Positions 52,433-61,545 of a DNA stretch of 64,000 bases are shown here, piece by piece (within the stretch, counting starts at the first letter, position 1; the number at the start of each line of letters is the position of its first letter). This DNA is from Streptomyces sp. NBRC 110028 (GTDB lineage: Bacteria; Actinomycetota; Actinomycetes; Streptomycetales; Streptomycetaceae). Location of the stretch: the NCBI RefSeq assembly GCF_001417735.1, contig NZ_BBUZ01000022.1, positions 1,009,978 through 1,073,977 of the forward strand, written 5' to 3'. The notes beneath the pieces were generated by a model. That model made no database searches and was not told the origin of the DNA. It saw only the letters and a list, made by a program, of their open reading frames with translations. The position numbers were made by a program, and so were the translations under genes.

Positions 52433-53721
52433 GCGCCACGGCTACCGCCACCAAGGACACCCCCACGGCACCCGGGAAGAAGCCCGGCTCCCGGATGTCC
52501 GTCGCCACGGTGCTGCTGATCGTCGCCGGGGCGCTGGTCGCGCTGTCGGTGCTGCGAGCCCTGGCCGGGGCCACGCAGGCGTCCGCGTTCGAGAACATCA
52601 CCTCCTCCGGCCAGATCGGCGCCGCCCTCTCCATGGCCGTGCCCATCGGGCTGGCGGGCCTCGGCGGGCTGTGGGCCGAGCGGGCGGGCGTCGTCAACAT
52701 CGGCCTCGAAGGCATGATGATCCTCGGCACCTTCTTCGGCGCCTGGGCGGGCTACCAGTCCAACCCCTGGGTGGGCGTCCTCGCCGGAGTCCTCGGCGGC
52801 GCGGTCGGCGGGCTGGTGCACGCGGTCGCCACCGTCACCTTCGGCGTGGACCACATCATCTCCGGTGTCGCGATCAACATCCTCGCGCTCGGCGCCACCG
52901 CCTACCTCGCCAAGCGCTGGTTCGAACCGCTCTCCGACATCGGCGGCAGCCCCAAGCAGTCCCCGCAGGTCGACGACATCGCGTCGTTCACCGTGCCGGG
53001 CCTGTCCGATGGGCTGGCCACCGTCGAGAACCACCACTGGTTCCTGGTCTCCGACCTCGCGGGCCTGCTCGGCGGCCTGGTCACCGACATCTCCGCGCTG
53101 ACCATCGTCTCGATCCTGCTCTTCGCGGGCACCTTCTTCGTGCTGTGGAAGACCTCGTTCGGGCTGCGGCTGCGGTCCTGCGGCGAGAACCCCACCGCCG
53201 CCGAATCCCTCGGCGTCAACGTCTACCTGTACAAGTACGCGGCCGTCGTCGTCTCCGGCGGTCTCGCCGGACTCGGCGGCGTCTTCCTCGCGCTGGTGCG
53301 CTCCCACATCTACAACGAGGGCCAGACCGGCGGCCGCGGCTACATCGGCCTCGCCGCCATGCTCTTCGGCAACTGGCGGCCCGGCGGCCTCGCCATGGGC
53401 GCGGGCCTCTTCGGCTACTCCGACGCCCTCCAGCTGCGCAACGGCGGCGCCACCGTCCACGCCCTGCTGCTCCTGGTGGCCTTCGGGCTCGCCCTCCTGG
53501 CGGGCCGGCGGCTCTACCGTAAGAGGTACGTCGCGGGCGCGGTGTCCGGCGGCGCCGCGATCCTGCTGGTGCTCTGGTACGCGCTGACCGACACCGTGGC
53601 CAACGACCTGGTCCCGGCGACCCCGTACATCGTCACCCTGCTGGTCATGGGCCTCGCCGCACAGCGGCTGCGGATGCCCAAGGCCAACAACAAGCCCTAC
53701 CGGAAAGGACAGGGCACATGA
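52429..53721 (+). CDS. nucleoside ABC transporter permease, second subunit
   Basis: A 430-residue permease. GLWAERAGVVNIGLEGMMIL is the substrate-channel motif; TFGVDHIISGVAINILALGA and SGGLAGLGGVFLALVRSHIY follow. It carries an extra cytoplasmic N-terminus of about 25 residues and two membrane helices after GLALLAGRRLYRKRY. ATGA overlap with the first permease and with cdd, so strictly coupled. Confidence 0.93.
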   Translation: MSATATATKDTPTAPGKKPGSRMSVATVLLIVAGALVALSVLRALAGATQASAFENITSSGQIGAALSMAVPIGLAGLGGLWAERAGVVNIGLEGMMILGTFFGAWAGYQSNPWVGVLAGVLGGAVGGLVHAVATVTFGVDHIISGVAINILALGATAYLAKRWFEPLSDIGGSPKQSPQVDDIASFTVPGLSDGLATVENHHWFLVSDLAGLLGGLVTDISALTIVSILLFAGTFFVLWKTSFGLRLRSCGENPTAAESLGVNVYLYKYAAVVVSGGLAGLGGVFLALVRSHIYNEGQTGGRGYIGLAAMLFGNWRPGGLAMGAGLFGYSDALQLRNGGATVHALLLLVAFGLALLAGRRLYRKRYVAGAVSGGAAILLVLWYALTDTVANDLVPATPYIVTLLVMGLAAQRLRMPKANNKPYRKGQGT

Positions 53722-54149
53722 CCACACCCGCCGCGGCCCCCGATCGGAGCCCCGACTGGGAGTCGCTGCGCAGCGCGGCCCGGGACGCCATGTCCCGGGC
53801 CTACGCCCCCTACTCCCGCTTCCCCGTGGGCGCCGCCGCCCTCGTCGACGACGGCCGCACGGTCAGCGGCTGCAACGTGGAGAACGCCGCGTACGGCGTC
53901 GCGCTGTGCGCCGAGTGCGGCCTGATCTCCGCCCTCTTCGCCACCGGCGGAGGCCGCCTCACCGCCTTCACCTGCTGCGACCGCGACGGGGCCGTGCTGA
54001 TGCCGTGCGGCCGCTGCCGCCAGCTGCTGTGGGAGCACGGCGGCCCCGAGCTGAGGGTGGACACGGCGTCCGGCATCCGCCCGCTCGCCGAACTCCTCCC
54101 GGACGCGTTCGGCCCGGCCGACCTGGCCCGCATCAGTGCCCACGGCTGA
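53718..54149 (+). CDS. cdd: cytidine deaminase
   Basis: A 143-residue enzyme: cytidine to uridine. Zinc site: CAE in GVALCAECGL (Glu as proton shuttle) and PCGRCRQLL with two Cys. GCNVENAAYG binds the substrate, SRFPVGAAAL precedes it. The last 20 residues are longer than in Bacillus Cdd. ATGA overlap with the permease: imported cytidine is deaminated at once. Confidence 0.96.
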   Translation: MTTPAAAPDRSPDWESLRSAARDAMSRAYAPYSRFPVGAAALVDDGRTVSGCNVENAAYGVALCAECGLISALFATGGGRLTAFTCCDRDGAVLMPCGRCRQLLWEHGGPELRVDTASGIRPLAELLPDAFGPADLARISAHG

Positions 54150-54180
54150 CCGCACCTCGTACGAAAGGCCCTTCCCGCAC

Positions 54181-55458
54181 ATGGACGCCATCTCCGTCAT
54201 CCGAGCCAAGCGCGACGGCGGCCGCCTGAGCGACGCCCAGATCGACTGGATCATCGACGCCTACACGCGCGGTGAGGTCGCCCACGAGCAGATGTCCGCC
54301 CTCGCGATGGCGATCTTCCTGAACGGCATGGACCGCGCGGAGATCGCCCGCTGGACCGCCGCGATGATCACCTCCGGTGAGCGGATGGACTTCTCCTCGC
54401 TGCCCCGCCCGACCGCCGACAAGCACTCCACCGGCGGCGTCGGCGACAAGATCACCCTGCCGCTGGCGCCCCTGGTCGCAGCCTGTGGGGCGGCCGTACC
54501 GCAGCTCTCGGGCCGGGGCCTCGGCCACACCGGCGGCACCCTCGACAAGCTGGAGTCCATCCCCGGCTGGCGGGCCGCGCTGTCCAACGACGAGATGCTG
54601 TCCGTACTACGTGATGTGGGCTCCGTCATCTGCGCGGCGGGCGACGGCCTCGCGCCCGCCGACAAGAAGCTCTACGCGCTCCGCGACGTCACCGGCACGG
54701 TCGAGTCGATCCCGCTCATCGCCTCCTCGATCATGTCCAAGAAGATCGCCGAGGGCACCGGCTCCCTGGTGCTGGACGTCAAGGTCGGCTCCGGCGCCTT
54801 CATGAAGGACGTGGGCGCCGCCCGCGAACTGGCCACCACCATGGTCGGCCTCGGCGCCGACCACGGCGTCCGCACCTCCGCCCTGCTCACCGACATGTCC
54901 ACCCCGCTCGGGCTGACCGCGGGCAACGCGCTCGAAGTCCGTGAATCCATCGAGGTGCTGGCGGGCGGCGGCCCCGCCGATGTCGTCGAACTCACCCTCG
55001 CGCTGGCCCGCGAGATGCTCGACGCGGCCGGTCTGACGGACGCCGACCCCGCCAAGGCCCTCGCCGACGGCACCGCCATGGACGTATGGCGGCGCATGAT
55101 CACCGCCCAGGGCGGCGACCCCGACGCGTCGTTGCCGGTGGCCCGCGAACAGCACATCGTCACGGCCGACTCCACCGGCGTCCTCACCCGCCTCGACGCG
55201 TACGCGGTGGGCGTCGCCGCCTGGCGGCTGGGCGCCGGGCGCGCCCGCAAGGAGGACCCCGTCCAGGCGGGCGCGGGCATCGAGATCCACGCCAAGCCGG
55301 GCGACCACGTCACCGCCGGACAGCCCCTGCTGACCCTCCACACGGACACCCCGTCGGCGTATCCGTACGCGCTGGAGGCCCTGGACGGCGCTACCGACTA
55401 CGCCCCGGCGGACACCGGATTCTCCCCGAAGCCGATCGTGCTGGAGCGCATCGCCTGA
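54181..55458 (+). CDS. deoA: thymidine phosphorylase
   Basis: A 425-residue pyrimidine nucleoside phosphorylase. KHSTGGVGDKITLPLAPLVA holds the phosphate site, SGRGLGHTGGTLDKLESIPG the family signature, and SSIMSKKIAEG with VLDVKVGSGAFMK the base site. It splits thymidine/deoxyuridine to base and deoxyribose-1-phosphate. ATG preferred for homology; a GTG in another position and an upstream in-frame start overlapping cdd add 15 residues. Last gene of the nucleoside operon. Confidence 0.96.
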   Translation: MDAISVIRAKRDGGRLSDAQIDWIIDAYTRGEVAHEQMSALAMAIFLNGMDRAEIARWTAAMITSGERMDFSSLPRPTADKHSTGGVGDKITLPLAPLVAACGAAVPQLSGRGLGHTGGTLDKLESIPGWRAALSNDEMLSVLRDVGSVICAAGDGLAPADKKLYALRDVTGTVESIPLIASSIMSKKIAEGTGSLVLDVKVGSGAFMKDVGAARELATTMVGLGADHGVRTSALLTDMSTPLGLTAGNALEVRESIEVLAGGGPADVVELTLALAREMLDAAGLTDADPAKALADGTAMDVWRRMITAQGGDPDASLPVAREQHIVTADSTGVLTRLDAYAVGVAAWRLGAGRARKEDPVQAGAGIEIHAKPGDHVTAGQPLLTLHTDTPSAYPYALEALDGATDYAPADTGFSPKPIVLERIA

Positions 55459-55519
55459 CGGACGCCCGGCCGGATTTAACCGGTGGGCGGCAGCGGCGTC
55501 CGTCTCTACGCTGACCCGT

Positions 55520-56161
55520 ATGCCGTCCACCGACCGCCTGCTCGCCTTCGCGGCGATGTCGTTCCTGCTGATCGTCGTCCCCGGCCCCAGCGTGCTGTTC
55601 GTGATCGGCCGCGCGCTGGCGCAGGGCCGCCGCGCCGCCCTGACCTCGGTCCTCGGCAACACTCTCGGCGCGTACACCCTCGTCGTGGCCGTGGCGCTCG
55701 GGGTCGGCACGCTCGTGGAGCGCTCGGTGCTCGTCTTCACGGCGCTCAAGCTGGCGGGGGCCGCGTACCTGGTGTACCTGGGCACGAAGGCCATACGCGG
55801 GCGCCGCTCCCTCCCCGCCGCCCTCACCGGCGGCGGCGCCACCGCCCACGGCGGCCTGCGCACCCTGGGGGAGGGGTTCGCCGTCGGGGTGGCGAACCCC
55901 AAGACCATCGTCTTCTTCGCCGCCGTGCTCCCCCAGTTCGTCGACCGCGACCAGGGCCATGTAGCGGTCCAGATGCTGCTGCTCGGCGTGGTCTTCAACG
56001 CCATCGCGCTCGCCTCCGACAGCGTCTGGGGCCTGGCCGCCGCCACCGCCCGCGGCTGGTTCGTCCGCTCGCCCCAACGCCTCGCCCTGGTCGGCGGCGT
56101 CGGCGGCCTCACCATGATCGGCCTCGGCGTCACGGTCGCCGCGACGGGCCGCACGGAGTAA
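55520..56161 (+). CDS. LysE/RhtB family exporter
   Basis: A 213-residue membrane protein with six helices. VPGPSVLFVIGRALAQGRRA is the N-terminal signature, LKLAGAAYLVYLGTKAIR the third-helix motif and FAVGVANPKTIVFFAAVLPQF the central one. LysE proteins export amino acids. No ribosome binding site; TACGCT lies seven bases before the ATG, indicating a leaderless transcript of its own 61 bases after deoA. Confidence 0.9.
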   Translation: MPSTDRLLAFAAMSFLLIVVPGPSVLFVIGRALAQGRRAALTSVLGNTLGAYTLVVAVALGVGTLVERSVLVFTALKLAGAAYLVYLGTKAIRGRRSLPAALTGGGATAHGGLRTLGEGFAVGVANPKTIVFFAAVLPQFVDRDQGHVAVQMLLLGVVFNAIALASDSVWGLAAATARGWFVRSPQRLALVGGVGGLTMIGLGVTVAATGRTE

Positions 56162-56183
56162 GTGGGGCACTGAGGGACGCACG

Positions 56184-56294
56184 TCAAGGCCAGGTCTGTT
56201 CGATGCGATCCCGTCGTACGGCGTAGGCCGCGGGGCCGCCCTTTCCTACGGCGCTGTAGAGCGCGTGACGGTGTGAGTCGAGCCGTTCGACCAT
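56184..56294 (-). CDS. possible 36-residue ORF
   Basis: ATG preceded immediately by GGAGGAGG, product MVERLDSHRHALYS...VRRDRIEQTWP. It follows the HTH/zinc-ribbon gene by about 100 bases on the same strand. The ribosome binding site is strong but very close, and no family is recognised. It could equally be the tail of a degraded gene. Confidence 0.3.
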   Translation of the reverse strand: MVERLDSHRHALYSAVGKGGPAAYAVRRDRIEQTWP

Positions 56295-56397
56295 GCCTCC
56301 TCCGCGACGCCTCGTGCCAGATTGAGCCACCTCCCTCGGGGCGTCCGTTCAGCATCGTTGCGCGGATGGCCTCCCGCCTGCCGCTCCCCGCACGGGT

Positions 56398-57261
56398 TCA
56401 GCATGCTGCCCTCCCCTCGGTCCGGCAGTCGCGGCAGAGCCGGCCTGGCGCGGATGCGCGGAAGGCGCGTTCGCAGCCGTCGCAGTTTCGCCAGGGGAGG
56501 GCGGGGGGCGCCTTGGGCGCGGCGGCGGGCCGTGGGGGCGCGGGGAGGGGTGGTTCGCCGAGGCGGAAGGCGAGGATGCGGGCGGGGCGGGTCAGCAGGC
56601 GGTCGGGGAGCCGGGCGGTGAGGGCGGCGGTGATCTGCGCGGGGCCCACTCCGGCGGCGAGCCATTCGCTGACGCCGGGGGCGAGTTCGACGATGTCCCG
56701 TCGGGACAGGATGAGCCGGGGGTCGGCGAGGCGGAGCGACGCGAGGATGGTGACCGCCCGTTCGTCGGCCTCGGCCTCGGCTGATGGCTCGGCAGCGGCA
56801 GCGGCTTCGGGCCCGGGCCCGGGCCCGGGTGTCGGCTTCACCTCGGCCGCGCGGCGCCTTCGGGGCCGTGGCGGGGCCGGTGGTGGTGTGGGCGCTCCCT
56901 GGCCCGGTACGTCGTAGAAGTAGGTACGGGTACGGATCGCCCCGCCGGGTCCGCGCTCGCGCCGCCGTTCCAGGTATCCGGCGGCTTCCAGCTCCCGTAA
57001 GGCCCGGGAGATGAGGATCTCGCCTTCGGTGAAGTGCGCGCACAGGGCGGCGATGCTGACGGGGGTGCCGTCGGGGAGCGAGGAGATGTAGGCCGCGACG
57101 CCGATGGTGACCGCGCTGCCGCGTCGCTGTGCGAGGTCGTTGGCGATGACGGTGAAGTCGGCGGTGAGGCGGGTGCGGATGTGGATCACGCCGGAGGTCG
57201 GTGCTCCGGCGTCGGCGCGCGTGGGCGCGTTAGACTGCGCGTCAGCCATCGGGAAGCTCAC
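56398..57261 (-). CDS. winged-helix protein with C-terminal zinc ribbon
   Basis: A 287-residue protein. Residues 20-105 form a plasmid-replication-like or GntR-like winged helix (VIANDLAQRRGSAVTIGVAA, then EILISRALRELEAAGYLERR), followed by a Pro-rich linker, a helical domain (LSRRDIVELAPGVSEWLAAG) and CDGC...LCRDC, a likely zinc site. The fragment at 8976-9620 is a paralog. GTG at 57261 has AGGA only four bases before; ATG at 57249 is the alternative. DNA binding is likely; target unknown. Confidence 0.75.
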   Translation of the reverse strand: MSFPMADAQSNAPTRADAGAPTSGVIHIRTRLTADFTVIANDLAQRRGSAVTIGVAAYISSLPDGTPVSIAALCAHFTEGEILISRALRELEAAGYLERRRERGPGGAIRTRTYFYDVPGQGAPTPPPAPPRPRRRRAAEVKPTPGPGPGPEAAAAAEPSAEAEADERAVTILASLRLADPRLILSRRDIVELAPGVSEWLAAGVGPAQITAALTARLPDRLLTRPARILAFRLGEPPLPAPPRPAAAPKAPPALPWRNCDGCERAFRASAPGRLCRDCRTEGRAAC

Positions 57262-57803
57262 TTCTTCCTGATCGGTCAGGCCCTCGATCGGGATTGCCGT
57301 CCCGGCGGGGGCCGTCGTTTTGCGGTTGTTGCCGTGAACGTAACGACCGTCGTGCCGTCACCGCAAGCCGGTCACCCGTACGAGTGAGCGCAGCCGGAAG
57401 GGTGGGTGGGCGGGAGTTCTTCACCCCGGTTCTCTGGGGGAGTTCGCGGCCCACCGGGCCCTTGGGTACGAGGCCCCGGTCGGGCCGGAAAGCCGACGGC
57501 GGCCGGTGCCCGGAAGGCCCGGAGCCGGTGGGGCGAAGGGACGGGAGATGACCAACTCCCGGCTTCCCAGGGCCGGGGGACTTCCGCCGAACCCCGTACG
57601 CCACCCACGTCACACCCACCGGCGTTTCGGCCACCCCCGGCCGGGCCGGAAGCCGTGCGCCACGGCGACCACGCGTTCGATGGCCCCGCATTCCCGGGCC
57701 GCCGCTTCGTCCGGAATCGAGCGCGTTCGAAACGCCCGCCGTCTCGTTGAGCCTGGCATCGCCGGACCATCCAGGTGCGGCGGCGACCCGAGGAGGGCTC
57801 CTG
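57262..57803. other. intergenic region, no gene seen
   Basis: Contains a DGTACGG-free, GC-rich stretch with long but non-coding-looking frames on both strands. No ribosome binding site precedes any of them. The promoter of the HTH gene should lie in its left part; CTCCTCGGGTCGCC-type sequence before 57804 belongs to the next gene. Confidence 0.4.
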
Positions 57804-58330
57804 GTGACCGTGACCGACACCTCGACCGAACGCTCCGCAGCGCCACCCCCTCCACCGCCCGCGGTCATCAGCTTCGAGGGGAAGCACTCCCCGGCTCCGG
57901 CAGAGCTCCGGTGTACGCGGGCTTCCACTGGTCTCAGGACGGCGACGAACCGGCGGTGGCCCGGGTCAGCATCGTCGTCCTGCCGCTGGCGGATCCCGCC
58001 CGGATCGTCGCGGCCGACTGGGGCGACGGCTACAACGGCTACGAACCGGCACCGGTGGACGGGTACGGCGTCCTGTGCGGCGAGCCGTTCGATCCCCTGC
58101 ATGTGAGGGGACGCGACGCCGAGGCCGATCTCCGCGAGGCCAAGCGGATCATCGCGACCGGCGACGCCGAGGGCCGCCGGGTCAACTACGCCGAGATCGT
58201 CACCGAACCGGACCACGGCGGCAACGCCCTGTTCTTCCCGGTCACGGGGGAGGAACGAGACGGCTACGAGGCGCTGGAGGAGGACGGAACGGTCGTCTGC
58301 CTCGCCTTCACCTCCTACGACTTCGATTAG
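57804..58330 (+). pseudogene. hypothetical gene with single-base frameshift
   Basis: GAGGAGGG precedes a GTG that opens VTVTDTSTERSAAPPPPPP and VISFEGKHSPAPA; homologous-looking sequence then continues in another frame as PVYAGFHWSQDGDEPAVARV and on to EEDGTVVCLAFTSYDFD. One extra G near 57903 would join them as PAPAGAPVYAG. Either a recent mutation or a sequence error. The product would be about 175 residues, acidic, with no recognised domain. Confidence 0.6.
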
Positions 58331-58794
58331 CTAGCCGTCGTCGACGCCCTCCACCGCGTCGGGGACGAGCACGACCTCCTGCGGGGTCCAGCAGTCCGAA
58401 CGCTCGGTGGCCACCTCGGCCGCGCACGGCGGCACACCAGGTTCGGGCCGTCGCAGCCGTCGCAGCCGTCGAGGCCGCAGCAGCCGTTCCGCCGTCCGCG
58501 CAGCGTGGTCGGCTCGGTGCCACGCACATCCGCCCGGGCCAGGACGATGCCGCTCAGCCCCGCGCGCCGCAGCCCCAGGGCGGCCCCGGCGGTGTGTGGC
58601 CGGAAGACCCGCTCCCCGGCTTCGGGCGGGTCGTAGGCGAAGGTGCCCGGACGCGTCCGTGGCGGGCACTCCTCGCCCTTCGGCAGCTCGTACGGCGCCG
58701 GGGCGCTGTCCGCGTCGGGCAGCGGCACCTCTCGTACGGGCCCGGCGACATCGCCGTGACAGCGGCCGCAGCGGAAGAGGACCATGCCCGCCAT
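58331..58794 (-). pseudogene. Cys-rich hypothetical protein with single-base frameshift
   Basis: Starts MAGMVLFRCGRCHGDVAGPV, a zinc-ribbon-like N-terminus, and continues to GCCGLDGCDGCDGPNLVC. The expected tail CAAEVATERSDCWTPQEVVL is present but in another frame; one added base near 58437 restores it. The GCDGCDG repeat next to the switch comes from a 9-bp duplication. Convergent with the frameshifted plus-strand gene. Probably a metal-binding protein; function unknown. Confidence 0.6.
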
Positions 58795-58901
58795 TGTCCG
58801 TCCGCTCCCGGGCTCCGGCGGGTCAGGACAGGAAACGGGCGGAGGGGCCGCGCCCGCAGGACAGTTGCGGACGCGGCCCCTCCGGGCTCGGGGAAGGCCG
58901 G

Positions 58902-59570
58902 TCAGTCGTCGTTCTGGTCGTCGTCGTGGTCGACGTGCTGGCCCAGGATCTTGCCGCCCGCGGCGTCGACGGTCACCTCGTGGCTCTTGTGGTCCTTGCC
59001 GAGGACGTCGACCTCCCAGACGGTGGAGCCGTTGCGGTCGTCGTCGTCCAGGCCGTAGGAGGTGACGGTGCCGGGGACGGCGTTCAGGGCCCGGTCGGTG
59101 GCCTTGCCGTAGCCGGTCTTGTCGGCCTTGAGCTGCGCCTTGGCCTCGGCGGCGTCCTCGGCGTCGTCGTCGCGGTCGGTGTGCTGGGTGAGGACCTTGC
59201 CGTTGCCCGCGTCGATCGTCACGTCGTGGCTCTTGTGGTCCTTGCCGAAGACGTCGACCTCCCAGACGAGGGAGCCGTCGCGGTCGGCGTGGTCGAGTTC
59301 GGCGGAGGTCGCGGTGCCGGGTACGGCCTTCAGGGCCGCGGCCGTGGCCTCGTCGTAGCTGACCTTGTCGGCCTTGACCTGCGCGCGGTCCTCGGCGGCG
59401 TCGTCCAGCCCGCGCTCGTTCTGGGAGAGCTTGACCGAGGACTTCGGCGCCGGGCCGTCGTCGTCCGCGAAGGCGGTCGCGGCACCCATGCCGCCGATCA
59501 GGGCGATGGCGGCGGCGGTGGCGAGGACGACGGCGCGGGGGGCGAGCGTGCGCTTGGCGTTGGCCTTCAT
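58902..59570 (-). CDS. exported protein with two PepSY domains
   Basis: A 222-residue secreted protein: signal peptide (VVLATAAAIALIGGMGAATA, AFA-D) then two PepSY repeats, each with A-L-x-A-V-P-G-T and V-W-E-V-D-V-x-G-K-D-H-K-S-H signatures (about 75-145 and 145-215). Domains are joined by Asp-rich stretches that could bind calcium. ATG with GGAGGAA nine bases upstream. PepSY domains often inhibit or chaperone peptidases; no partner nearby. Confidence 0.9.
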   Translation of the reverse strand: MKANAKRTLAPRAVVLATAAAIALIGGMGAATAFADDDGPAPKSSVKLSQNERGLDDAAEDRAQVKADKVSYDEATAAALKAVPGTATSAELDHADRDGSLVWEVDVFGKDHKSHDVTIDAGNGKVLTQHTDRDDDAEDAAEAKAQLKADKTGYGKATDRALNAVPGTVTSYGLDDDDRNGSTVWEVDVLGKDHKSHEVTVDAAGGKILGQHVDHDDDQNDD

Positions 59571-59809
59571 GGGGGCGGTTCCTCCGGTTCGTGTGGCGGT
59601 CGTGGTCCGCCGGTGGGCCCTGTCGCGCCCTTCCGACACCCACTACGTTGCCGAACCGGACCTGAAGGGACGCTGAAATCCTGAAGCGGTGTTCAGGAAA
59701 CGGTCCGGGACGACGCGGCCTGTCCGCGATATTCCGGGTTCCCCCCGGGGCGGCGTAACGTCCGGAAAGGGGGCCGGTCGACGGCCCGGGGGCGGGAGGG
59801 GAAACGGGG

Positions 59810-60916
59810 ATGACGGACCGGGCACCGAGAGCGCGCCGCGCGTGGGAGTGGCTGCTGCCCGCCGGCTTCGGCCTGCTGTGCGTGCTGGTCTCCGCCGGGC
59901 TGTTCGCCACCGTGCCGGGCACGCTGGCGGACGAGCGCGCGTACGCCACCGCGCCCGCCTGCCCGGGCGGCACGCGGTCGGACGCGTGCACGGTGACGGT
60001 CCCGGCGACCGTCGAGGGCACGGAGGACCAGCCCAGCGGCAAGAGCGTTCGCTACTGGCTCCTCGTCACCGAGCGCGGCTCGGACGTCGTACGGCGCGTG
60101 CGCATGGCCGGATCGGAACCGGTGTACGACGCGGTGCGCGCGGGCGACGACGTGACGCTGACGTACTGGCGGGGCGAGATCCGCACCGTGACATTCGGCG
60201 CCGCCGCCCAGGACACCCACGCCTCGCCCGCCGACGGCTGGCGGCTTCCCGTGGCCTTCGGCCTCCTGGCGCTGCCGTTCGGGATCGCCATGCTCCTGGC
60301 CGGCTGGGCGCACCGCTACCGCCCCTTCCCCGCGCACACCGCCCCCTGGCCGCTCACCGTGGGGGTGCTGGGCAGCGCCTTCCTGGGCGGTGCCGGTTTC
60401 CTCGGCGGCATGGCCGGTGGCGGGGTACGGGACGCGTTCCTGATCACGGCGGCAGGCATTCCGCCTTCCGTCGGCCTGGCCGCCCTGTACGCCTGGTGGC
60501 TGCGGCGGCGCGCCGCCCGCGCCGCGGACACCGGAGACATCGTCGCGCTTCCCGCCACGGAGCCGCGGTGCGTGCGCGCGTCGGTCCACGGAGACGTCCC
60601 GTACAGCGGGGGCGGCTGCGACCACGTGGTGGTGGGAGACGGCCGCCCGGCGGCCACCCCGGACCCCACGGGGCACTTCGCCCGCAGAACGCTTCCGGAG
60701 ACGCTGGCCGTACGGGGCGTCCGGGGGCTGGGGCCCGAGGACCCCGCCGGCTGGTACACGCTCTACAAGTACGACGGCGTGGTCATCGAATGCCGGGACG
60801 GCGACCGCCCGGTCCTCGTCGCCACCGGGCGGCGCGACGCCCCCTGGATCCTCGGCGCCCTGGCCCCGCCGTCCAGAGGCTTGGCGATCGGCCGACGGCG
60901 ATCAGCCGAGGAGTGA
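59810..60916 (+). CDS. multi-pass membrane protein, function unknown
   Basis: A 368-residue protein. One N-terminal membrane helix (LLPAGFGLLCVLVSAGLFAT), an exported domain of about 110 residues with a Cys pair, then three to four helices (LPVAFGLLALPFGIAMLLAG; LTVGVLGSAFLGG; LITAAGIPPSVGLAALYAWW) and a cytoplasmic C-terminal domain of about 120 residues with Cys residues. GAGGGGAA precedes the ATG. The 3' end overlaps the minus-strand remnant at 60902 by 15 bases. No family recognised. Confidence 0.75.
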   Translation: MTDRAPRARRAWEWLLPAGFGLLCVLVSAGLFATVPGTLADERAYATAPACPGGTRSDACTVTVPATVEGTEDQPSGKSVRYWLLVTERGSDVVRRVRMAGSEPVYDAVRAGDDVTLTYWRGEIRTVTFGAAAQDTHASPADGWRLPVAFGLLALPFGIAMLLAGWAHRYRPFPAHTAPWPLTVGVLGSAFLGGAGFLGGMAGGGVRDAFLITAAGIPPSVGLAALYAWWLRRRAARAADTGDIVALPATEPRCVRASVHGDVPYSGGGCDHVVVGDGRPAATPDPTGHFARRTLPETLAVRGVRGLGPEDPAGWYTLYKYDGVVIECRDGDRPVLVATGRRDAPWILGALAPPSRGLAIGRRRSAEE

Positions 60917-61198
60917 GGCCGGAACGATCGTGCGGGCGCGCTCGTGGAGTTCGCGGGCCGCCTGGTTTTTGAGGTGGGGTTGGATCAGGCCGAACATGGC
61001 CCGCACTCTTTGATCGGCTCGGCCCGACTGCACCAACGGGAAATCATCCAGGACCTGATGCCAGGTGGAGCAGGCTGCTTCCAGGTGGCCGATGTGCAAT
61101 TGACGTTCCGCAAGCGTGGCGCCCTGGCGAACCCTCCCGCGCCGATAGACGCCGGCGCGAAGCGCGTCCGCCTGCATCTTCCCCATCGCGTGGGACAC
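60902..61198 (-). pseudogene. 3' remnant of an XRE/TPR-type regulator
   Basis: About 98 codons reading MQADALRAGVYRRGRVRQGA and HIGHLEAACSTWHQVLDDFP, ending with a normal stop; the pattern is the last TPR helices of large Streptomyces regulators. Upstream a TAG cuts the frame at once, and the plus strand from 61201 on belongs to a different gene. The N-terminal HTH is missing. Confidence 0.6.
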
Positions 61199-61200
61199 CG

Positions 61201-61262
61201 AGCCCGTGCCGCTCTACATCGTCCGGTACGAGCAACTCCGAGCGCTGGAAGCGGCGCGGTGA
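61201..61262 (+). pseudogene. 3' tail of a lost gene
   Basis: The frame reads EPVPLYIVRYEQLRALEAAR and stops at TGA (61260), overlapped by the GTG of the next ORF. It looks like the last codons of a gene whose 5' part was removed at the same junction as the regulator remnant. Confidence 0.4.
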
Positions 61263-61375
61263 ACGCGGACACGCCGCCTCCGCCCGAGCGTCCCGCTCCG
61301 AAGGAGTTGGACCAGCGCGCGGAAGCCCTGAAAAAGAAGATCGACAAGCATCTGGGGCGGGGGAGCGGAGCATGA
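61259..61375 (+). CDS. 38-residue coiled-coil-like ORF
   Basis: GTG overlapping the preceding stop; product begins VNADTPPPPERPAPKELDQR and continues with a charged helix AEALKKKIDKHLGRG. Overlaps the next ORF by ATGA. Translational coupling on both sides supports reality. Function unknown. Confidence 0.5.
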   Translation: MNADTPPPPERPAPKELDQRAEALKKKIDKHLGRGSGA

Positions 61376-61545
61376 CGGAGGAAACCCCGCCCTGCGCGGG
61401 GTGCGGGAAGTACATCGAGCTGCGGGAAGCGGCGAAGCTGTCCGGGGACTACCGGGCGGCGGCCGACTACGAACTGCTGCGCCGTCAACACCCGGCCCAC
61501 GAAGCGCCGTCCGTGATGACGGCCCGCCGGGGGCTGCCCACGTGA
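61372..61545 (+). CDS. 57-residue CxxC protein
   Basis: ATGA-coupled to the previous ORF. MTEETPPCAGCGKYIELREA contains one CxxC, followed by a helical KLSGDYRAAADYELLRRQH. Could bind zinc as a dimer. GTGA overlap with the next gene. Not recognised. Confidence 0.55.
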   Translation: MTEETPPCAGCGKYIELREAAKLSGDYRAAADYELLRRQHPAHEAPSVMTARRGLPT

